DNA of 64,000 bases from Portulaca oleracea (taxonomy: Eukaryota > Streptophyta > Magnoliopsida > Caryophyllales > Portulacaceae): assembly GCA_029582165.1 (NCBI GenBank), contig CM055887.1:18151190-18215189 (forward strand), in the 5' to 3' direction. The notes under the pieces are model-generated. The model was not told the origin of the DNA and did no database searches. It saw only the letters and a list, made by a program, of their open reading frames with translations. This document shows, in pieces, positions 56,780-64,000 of the stretch (positions are counted from its first letter, which is position 1; each line of letters starts with the position of its first letter). The position numbers were made by a program, and so were the translations under genes.

Positions 56780-58017
56780 TGTAGACACCGGATTTTGTAC
56801 CGGTATTAGTTTTGGTTATTTGTAAAAAATAAGCTAGCCGAGTAATTTTGTGGCATGCAAACCCATTTCTTTTCTAACCCGGAAGCAAGCAAAACTGGCC
56901 AATAACACCAGCCCAAACCCGTCTGGGTTGGGCCCACGTTACTTCCGCCTCCAGCCAAACCCGTCTGATGTTCACCCAGTTTTCATCCCATTCTCCAGCC
57001 CAAACCCGTCTGGGTTTATTGATTCCGCGGCTATAAACTACAACCCTAAACGTACCCCTAATCTCCTCATTCCACTATAAATTAAACCCTAATCCCTCTC
57101 ATTTTTCCCACACAGGATTATGCTAGAGTATTGACACTAGCATATTCTCTCTACCTTTTCTCTCCCTTTGCATGCTACTTCACGAAAGGTTAGAGTAATT
57201 ATCATTGATGTAAACCGTGTATTATAACCTATCGAATTCACGTTTCTTTTGTATTTTCAATTCAGTATTTTGCATGACTTTAATGTAAAACTTGTGAGAT
57301 TCATACTTAATTCCCCCCTTTTAACTTTTTCCGCTTTGATTTAATTCTAGTAGAGTCTATTCGGTTGAATAGGCGGGTTTGATAATTTTAATTGTCAAAT
57401 TCGTAACCTTACCCCCGAATCCATCTTTGGATTCGTAGACCGGAGTCCGTGTCAAAATGGTTTGTTGTTTTTCTCCTAAAAATTCAACTGGCGACTCTAT
57501 ATTCATACTTCGGTATTTTTCCTTTTTTACGGTTTCTTTGACCTAACTTGTGAATAACGCAAAAGGTAACCCGGTTCGGTTCAATCCATGAACCCAGGCG
57601 GGTTTACTGTCTTCTTTTCACTTTCTTTTTTGCTTCGCTATTCCTTCGGTCCAATTTGCGGATAGCACCTGAGTTAACCCGGCTCGGTTCAATTCATGAA
57701 CCCAGACGGGTTTATCACCTTCTTTTCAATCTTTCCTTTAGTTTCTTTTTTGGGGGGGTCTGCAGCAACGGAACCCGGCTTGGTTCAAGGGATGAACCCA
57801 GACGGGTTTCCTTGTTTTCCCCTTCTTCTTTTTTATCTCTTTCTTTCTTCTTTCTTAAAAAGGTGAATCTCGGGATCATGGCGCATAAATCGATTTAATC
57901 TGTCGGCAAAAATATTCTTAAAAGTTAAACCTTATTTAAGGTTAAGCAATCCTAGTCGGCTCCCAATCACTTTTAAGTAGCGCCGCGAAAAAGGTTATCA
58001 ATTTTTCGGGGTCTACA
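56780..58017 (+). repeat. Tat-3 3' LTR
   Basis: 1238 bp. Palindromes lie near 56913, 56957, 57002, 57591, 57699 and 57789. It includes an ACCTTACCCCCGA block and a CTGGCGACTC block also found in the Tat-2 3' LTR, so the two are related. Confidence 0.9.
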
Positions 58018-58320
58018 GAGGTACCCTAACTTTTGAAGAAACAATTTTTTGTTACCCTAACTTTTCAAAACTAATTTTGGGGTACCCTTACTCCGATTGA
58101 TTCAAATCATTTTTTTCCACAAAAACAAATGACATTTTCGTCCACAAAAACACTTAATCAATTTCCCGCCTAAAAACTCACCGTTAAATTCAAATCATTG
58201 GCCGAAAATTCACCTAATTATTTCTAATTCTAAAAGTTAGGGTACCCCAAAATTAGTTTTTAAAAGTTGGGGTACCAGAAAAATATTTCACCAAAAATTA
58301 GGGTACCTCTTAGTAATTTT
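58018..58320. mobile_element. Foldback MITE, copy B (split by Tat-3)
   Basis: It matches 48456-48797; its first 16 or so bases are at 55045-55060 on the other side of Tat-3. Confidence 0.75.
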
Positions 58321-58594
58321 CTGGAAGTATTTAGGAATTCAGTACCATTATCACTTCTAGCCACACATATTTTACTGTCAAATTGTGTGGAAACCATATT
58401 TATAAATCTCTTTTCCGCTCTTATCTCTAGTTTTTAATCTCTGGTGTCAATTTATAATCTCTTTCCGCTCTTATCTTTAGTTATTTGTGGTTTGCTTGAG
58501 TATCCTACGATCCTATCATATAAAAGAAAATAGAAAACAATCTGTTACAACCACCTTAACTAACTAACTAACTAACAAATTAAGGTATAGTTCA
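58321..58594 (-). pseudogene. Copia-1 LTR stub and integrase start, copy B
   Basis: It matches 48798-49067, including the VARSDNGTEFLN reading on the minus strand and the paired GATAAGAGCG filler. Confidence 0.75.
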
Positions 58595-58725
58595 CGAGAA
58601 ACTTTGATCATTGATTTGATGATGTTAATTCCTTTTTTGAGTGTTGTAAGTGCTAGTTATATATATATATATTTATTTCTAATTTTCTTTTTTCATTTCT
58701 TCACCGGGCTTGGACCATGTCTCCC

Positions 58726-58729
<4 letters not shown>

Positions 58730-58798
<69 letters not shown>
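58730..58798. repeat. (TA)n microsatellite at the LINE-B tail
   Basis: A longer TA run than in copy A; a 60-bp non-TA insert (58671-58729) separates it from a short TA run at 58659. Confidence 0.9.
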
Positions 58799-58800
<2 letters not shown>

Positions 58801-58899
58801 CTAAAAGGAGTGAGCCGTTTTCCCATTCAAACTGAATCAAAATACAACTTACTCCGGGCATACCCAGAGACAACCCACACAACAACCAAATTAAAAGAC

Positions 58900-61800
58900 A
58901 ACCACCCCATGAAACTTAGCTATGCAATCTCTACTAATCATCGTAGCTAGGATTTCCACACCCCTCTCCAAGTTACCATGAGATCTACTATTCCTTTCTT
59001 TCCAAATATAATAACTCAATCCTTTTTACAAGAGAAAGACTTTCTGTTTCTGAGATTTCGAATAAGTCTCATTCTTCATCACAGCATCCATCCACTCCTG
59101 GTCACCATGAAGCTGAAATCCAAACTCGTTCGCAATAATATTCAGAACACTGCTACTGTAAGAGCAACTAAAGAACAAATGCCCATGACTTTCAATGTCC
59201 TTTTCACACAACCACCATCTTGAAGCTAAAGCAAACCCAAACTTTAGTATTCTATCCAGAGTAGTGAGTCTGTTTTGGACTGCCATCCAAGCAATAAAAG
59301 AAAGATTCGGTATCCTCCACTTATTCCAAATTAGTCTTGTCCAAGGGGGTTCTTACTCAGTCTTTTTTAAAAGATAATAAGATTTGGCAATTGAATAAGA
59401 CTCATCTGTTGTAATCTGATCAATAATGCAATCCCTCGCCTTCAACAAATATCTCCAGTACCCCATATAGAGGTCTTCTTGAGATAGATGTGGTGTACCC
59501 ATATAATATAACGAGAATTTTTGCCCTGAGCAATATTCCAAATATGTTTTCCAATAGCCGCATAATTCCACTTGTAAACATCTCGGATCCCTAGACCCCC
59601 ATTATGCTTGAATTTACAGCAGTTCTCCTATGATATAGGAGGACTGTGTGTATCACCCCACAGAAACTTACGACAGATTTTTACAATATGATCAAAGACA
59701 TATCTTGGAATAAAGAAGATCTAAGCCCAATAAGAGTGGATTGACATCAAGATACCGTTCACAAGCTCTACTCTTCCTGCATAAGTGAGCTTATTGACTG
59801 CCCAACCTCTGATTCTGGAATAAATTTTGTCAATAATAATCTGGCAATCTTCCTTAGTCAGTGTTGTAGGTTTGAGGGGTACCCCAAGATATCGAAAAGG
59901 AAGATTCCCCTCTCTGAAGCAAGTCTGCGCGATGAGATTCTGTTTCACAGGCAGTGAGACCCCAACAATAACAATCTCCGATGTAGAGGAGTTGATATCA
60001 ATCCCCGAGGCAGAGTTGAACTTCCCAAAGGCACTGAGAAGGCAACATATACTACTCTCGTCCGCATGACAAAACAAAAGAAGGTCATCCGCAAAAGATA
60101 AATGAGCCAACTTCAAGCTCCGACAGAGAGAATGGAACTTAAAATTCTGTTGCTTCTGAATTTCACGTTCAATAGCTCTACTCAAATATTCCATAACCAA
60201 AACAAAGAGAAGAGGGGATATAGGATCACCTTGACGAAGACCTCTTCCACTTGGAAAATAACCATATCTTTGACCTCCATAAGACACGGTGAATTTAGCA
60301 GTAGAAACACAGTACATTACTCTGTCAACAAATATTTTGGGAAATCCAAGACCCACCATAAGAAGTCTAAGTCCCAATTAACTGTGTCATAAGCCTTCTG
60401 AATGTCTATCTTCATGATACAACGAGGAGTGACATGCTTCCGATTATATAGGTGCACAAGATCTTCAGCTATCATGATATTTTCCATAATAGATCTTCCT
60501 TCAATAAATGCACTTTGATTAAGGCTGATAATACTCTATAACACCAGTTTTAGTCTTAAGCAAAGCAGCTTGGTTATAGCTTTATAAGGCACTGTACAAC
60601 AAGCTATGGGTCTAAGATCACTAGTGCTATCAGGATGGTCAACCTTAGGAACCACAACCAAGAGTGTTGCATTAATCTCTCCAACAAAAGACCCCGTAGA
60701 GAAGAAGTCCCTTATTGTACGAAGTACCACCTTACCAATAATTGGCCATGAGGATTTATAAAATTTGCTATTAAAATCATCTGGACCAGGGCTTTTAGAG
60801 TCATCAATGCTGAAGAATACCCCTTTAATCCCCTCATAAAAAAAAAATAAATCCATAGCCTCTCTTTATTCATCAGAAACAAGTGGCCCTACATTTATAA
60901 TATCCCATAAAGGACCATTACCAGAACCTTTAGCTTCGAAAAAAGAATGAAAATGTGATGCAAGATATCGGCCAACATCATCAGTAGAGACCAGAGGATC
61001 CCCATTAGTGTCTTTAAGGCATATGATTTTCTTATTATACCTTCTCTGCTTAATAATGGAATAATAAAATGTCGAGTTAGTGTCACCTTTTTGGATCCAA
61101 GAAATCTTTGACTTCTGTTTAAGTAGGCTGAAAACTTCATCCAACCAGTGTAAATAAGTTTTCTTAGCCTCCACTTCTTGACCTTGTAACTCCAAATTCA
61201 AAGGATCATTATGAATACACAGTTGAATCTTACAGAGATCTTGATAAGCCTGTTGCACCTTCCCTTGCATTCCTCCATCTTTAAGCTTCACTAACTCTCT
61301 CAAAGGAGCCTTTAATTTCTTCAATTTCTGAGTAAAAATATAATTGTGGGTCCCATGGAAATTAGAAGTGTGCCAAACATTCTGCACCACCTCCTTGAAA
61401 TTAGGCATTTCAGCCCAATAGTTACAGAATTTGAAGCTAGCTTTCCTTGACACAGTGGTTGTCCTCGAATAAAGAATAAGAGGACAGTGATCAGAAATAC
61501 CTTTAGGAAGAGCTTGATAGTATAACTCCTCAAAAGATTCAAGGGCAAGATCATTAGCAATGATTCTATCAATACGAGAAAAAATCTTTCTATTGCTCTT
61601 AGTAAAGAAATTACCAGCAGATTTCACCTCTATTAAAGAAAACCTTGTCACAAACTCCTGAAAATCAGCTACCTCCCCAGCAGAGACAGTATCCCCTCCT
61701 ATTCTTTCATCTAAGTGTAGAAGGCTATTAAAGTCACCTCTAATTATCCAAGGAGAATCACAATTGTTTGCTATAGTTGACAAAGAATTCCATAAGACCT

Positions 61801-62151
61801 TACGAGTCTCCAAATCATTGTCACCATATACCACAGTAACATACACTTTGCAATCATTCTTGGTAACCAAGCAATGAATAAATTGCTCCTGAATGTGAAT
61901 AATATCCACCTGAATAGAGTCCTCCCTCCAAATAAGCCAGATTCTGCTACGATTATTATTATTGCAGTTGTAAACACCAGACCAACCTTAACCCAAACTC
62001 CTTAAAATTTCATCACATTTCTCAACCTTGACCTTAGTCTCAACTAAACCAACCACCTCACATTTATTCATATAAGCTAAAGCCAAAATTGCTTACTGTT
62101 TATTACGGTGAGAAAGTCCTCTCACATTCCAAAATAAAATCCTATCCATTA
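58900..62151 (-). pseudogene. LINE-B ORF2: endonuclease, reverse transcriptase, zinc-binding end
   Basis: It starts near 62151 with MDRILFWNVRGLSHRNKQ, the opening of an AP-like endonuclease. GDFNSLLHLDERIGG and SDHCPLILYS complete the endonuclease in the open frame 61909-60866 (347 aa). The polymerase follows: SPGPDDFNSKFYK, then LRPIACC, and the frame 60377-59721 with GRGLRQGDPISPLLFVLVME and the active site SFADDLLLF (FADD at 60095-60084). The end has CEKDIESHGHLFFSCSYS. The enzyme nicks target DNA and copies the RNA in place. Stops near 62098, 61985, 60864 and 60536 and a shift near 60390 make it inactive. Confidence 0.9.
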
Positions 62152-62189
62152 CCTTTCCTAGAAGAGCTTGCAAAATCACCCAATTGCAC

Positions 62190-62815
62190 CATTTTTGGCT
62201 CCCCCTCCTGCGCGTTTCCCTAGGTCAGCGAGCTTCTTGAGGCAAAGCGGGACAGGCCTGACTCGCCTGAATACCTGCCGGTATGCTGGGGAAAAGCCCA
62301 AATGTGCGCTTCCCGAGGCAATTCGGGTCGGGCCTGATTCGTCAAAATACCTATCAGTATGTTGGGCCTGGGAAAAGCCCAGTTGCAAGCTTCTCAAGGT
62401 CAGCATGCTTCCTGAGGTAACCCGGACGGGCCTGACCCACCAGAATACCTGCCAGTATGTTGGGCCTTGGAAAAGCCCAGTTGCACGCTTCCCGAGGTAA
62501 CCCAAGTCGAGCATAACCCATACGAATACATGCCGGTATGTTGCGGTTGGGAAAAGCCCAGCTCCACGTGTATCGAGTTCAGCATGCTTCCCAAGGTCAC
62601 CCGGGTCGTGCATGACCCACCTGAATACCTGCAGGTATGTTGGGCCTACGAAAAGCCTAGTTGCACGCTTCACCTTTTTTTGGGCTCTTTTGTAATTTTT
62701 TTTGGGGGGTTTTCCTTCATTATTTTTTGCATTTCGAAATTGTTGGCATTTTTCTAAATTATTCTAAAATAAAAGAAACTCCAAATAAATTGTAATATTT
62801 ATAAAGCTGAATTGA
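62190..62815 (-). repeat. LTR fragment between LINE-B ORF1 and ORF2
   Basis: It matches 50510-51130. Palindromes start near 62271, 62347, 62445, 62525 and 62625. Being in both copies, it was there before the duplication. Confidence 0.8.
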
Positions 62816-62859
62816 ATGACAAAATTCACCGTCTATAGCATCCTAGTCTTGACTTGGAA

Positions 62860-63967
62860 TTTTCTATGCATCATTACCCAAGCATAGAAAGAGTGTTGGG
62901 AGTGTTTAGCTTATTCCATACAAGCCTTACCCAGGGCCATTTTTCTTCTTCCAAATGGGTTTAGTATTAAGCCGGCATTGAGCAGACAAGTGACCATACA
63001 TATTACACTTAGTGCAATAGATTGGTTTCCATTCATAAACCACCTTCTGTTCCTTCAAGAAACCTTCATCATCAACAAAGTGTAAAGAATCTGGAAACGA
63101 TCCATCCAACTTGATATAAATAAGCACACGAGCAAAGATAAGCATCACTTTAGCAGTACTAGTATAATAAGTTTCGATTGGAATACCCCAAGTTACTAGA
63201 AATCTTCCCTAGGCCTGAAGGACTCCAGAATTTCCACTCCATTCCTAGAAATTGAACCCAAACAGGAAACGAAGCAAGCTTATCCTTAATAATAGGATCA
63301 CCCAGTTGTCATGCTTTGAAGACCATGGGTTTTCAATCAAAATATATGACGCTCTGGCTTAATATTTCATCCCGTTCCTCGATAGATCGAAATCTGAATA
63401 GAAAAATTCCCGATTCATGTCAATAGTTCCTTTCCATACCCTTATTACCCATCTTTTACGAACAAAACTATCTACAGCAGGCAGAGGGGGATTAGCACCC
63501 AGAATATACGCCAAAATAGATGGTTTCCAGAATGAAATTTTATATTCTAAATCTTGTTTTTCCAAAACTTGCATAGCTACTCCCTCTTTAACCATAGGTT
63601 CATAAAATTTCAATGCCATACCTCGCTTCTGATCCAAAGTTGTACCGTCAGCAGGGGGTTCGATTGGTTGTGCCTTCTCTTCCAAAATATCAGCCCAAGT
63701 CTTCATTTCCATCAAAACTTTTGTAATGTCACCAGCTTTCAGAGAAGGATCGTCCTTAGATGCAATAGTTGCTATTCCTTCAACTTCCATCTCCTTGCTC
63801 GAATTTAGAATGTCAATAACAGGAGACTCAAAATTCAAGCATCTAGTGGCCGACGGATTGCTATCAAGGGTCAAAATTCCAAATTCAGTTGGTGGAATTG
63901 CAGAGCATCGATCTCCACCAGCAGATATTTGGGATTTCTTCTTAATCGGCAGTTTTCTCCTTCCCAT
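62860..63967 (-). pseudogene. LINE-B ORF1: DUF4283-type protein with CCHC zinc knuckle
   Basis: It starts MGRRKLPIKKKS at 63967; 202 aa are open to 63359, covering FWKPSILAYILGANPPLP. After stops the frame 63148-62927 keeps CTKCNMYGHLSAQC and ends KKKNGPG. It is nearly the same as copy A but the breaks differ slightly (a lost base near 63448 changes the frame after VRKRW). Confidence 0.87.
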
Positions 63968-64000
63968 GCTTAGAGAGAGAAGCTCTAGCTAAAGAGAGAA

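Larger units (their letters stand above)
55061..58017 (+). mobile_element. Tat-3, short non-coding Tat-like LTR element
   Basis: It is flanked by a perfect GAGGT duplication (55056-55060 and 58018-58022). Copy A at 48456 shows the uninterrupted GAGGT site. The ends are TGTAGACACCGG...GGGGTCTACA, like Tat-2. The interior has a purine tract but no gag or pol. A deletion removed the end of the 5' LTR together with the primer site. Confidence 0.92.
54342..64000. repeat. Duplication copy B
   Basis: It repeats 47741-52340 in direct orientation and carries the extra Tat-3 element and the undeleted LINE. It runs to the window edge. Confidence 0.9.
58799..64000 (-). mobile_element. LINE-B, nearly full-length L1-type element
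   Basis: Minus strand: ORF1 (from 63967), LTR fragment, ORF2 with endonuclease, reverse transcriptase and zinc-binding end, then the (TA)n tail. The 5' end is at or beyond the window edge. Confidence 0.9.

Noticed and set aside
56324..56825. ORFs with repeated HGEMKWITSSSWHASRRNEA
   Set aside because: They arise from the hairpin tandem array; the frame is not kept along the array.
55061..58017. Telomere-like repeats suggested by many AAACCC motifs
   Set aside because: The motifs are parts of spaced palindromes with AGAC or GTCT cores, with no TTTAGGG tandem run.
58604..58950. ORFs made of Tyr-Ile repeats
   Set aside because: Translations of the (TA)n microsatellite.

Overview
The window is plant nuclear DNA made almost entirely of transposable elements nested inside one another. 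I found no free-standing host gene, rRNA, tRNA or CRISPR array. The evidence for a flowering plant is the mix of Ty1/copia, Tat-type Ty3/gypsy, LARD-like and L1-type LINE sequences, initiator-Met tRNA primer sites, MITEs, and spliced genes of plant-only families carried inside a retrotransposon. The species cannot be named from the sequence.

Layout. The outermost element is an old minus-strand copia copy (Copia-1). Its pieces lie at 1-1113, 36995-37354 and 47004-49067. Copia-2 (plus strand, 1114-36994) is inserted in its reverse transcriptase/RNase H region. A LARD-like element (minus, 37360-46998, perfect duplication AGCCC) is inserted in its reverse transcriptase. Copia-2 was itself hit twice: by Tat-1 (minus, 3550-14788, perfect duplication CATAC), which keeps only a gag, and by Tat-2 (plus, 16787-34290), which has gag-protease-RT-RNase H-integrase and then two antisense spliced genes. 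The downstream antisense gene resembles the DUF7745 family and the upstream one is a plant-mobile-domain gene. Each has its own TATA box facing against the retrotransposon.

To the right, 47741-52340 (copy A) and 54342-64000 (copy B) are a direct duplication. Each copy holds the Copia-1 5' end, a foldback MITE and a minus-strand L1-type LINE that carries an LTR fragment between its two ORFs. Copy B gained a Tat-like element (Tat-3, 55061-58017, duplication GAGGT); copy A keeps the empty target site. Copy A lost about 2.1 kb of LINE ORF2. Between the copies lie a LINE scrap and a truncated Tat-1-like LTR.

Most unusual signals. (1) Non-coding parts of these elements are full of short palindromes with constant arms and a variable 4-base core. 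Tat-2 has about 17 copies of AAAACCC-N4-GGGTTTT, neighbours starting 78 or 79 bp apart, in LTRs, promoters and introns but not exons. Tat-1 has ATACC-N4-GGTAT at mostly 75-105 bp, and other elements have their own version. (2) Before its polypurine tract Tat-3 has a run of about 16 hairpins with a constant CGGCGAAA loop. Their stems change in a compensatory way, and the core repeats every 78 bp. Coding regions carry stops and frameshifts, so activity would depend on partner elements. All family names come from motifs read by eye, without database searches.
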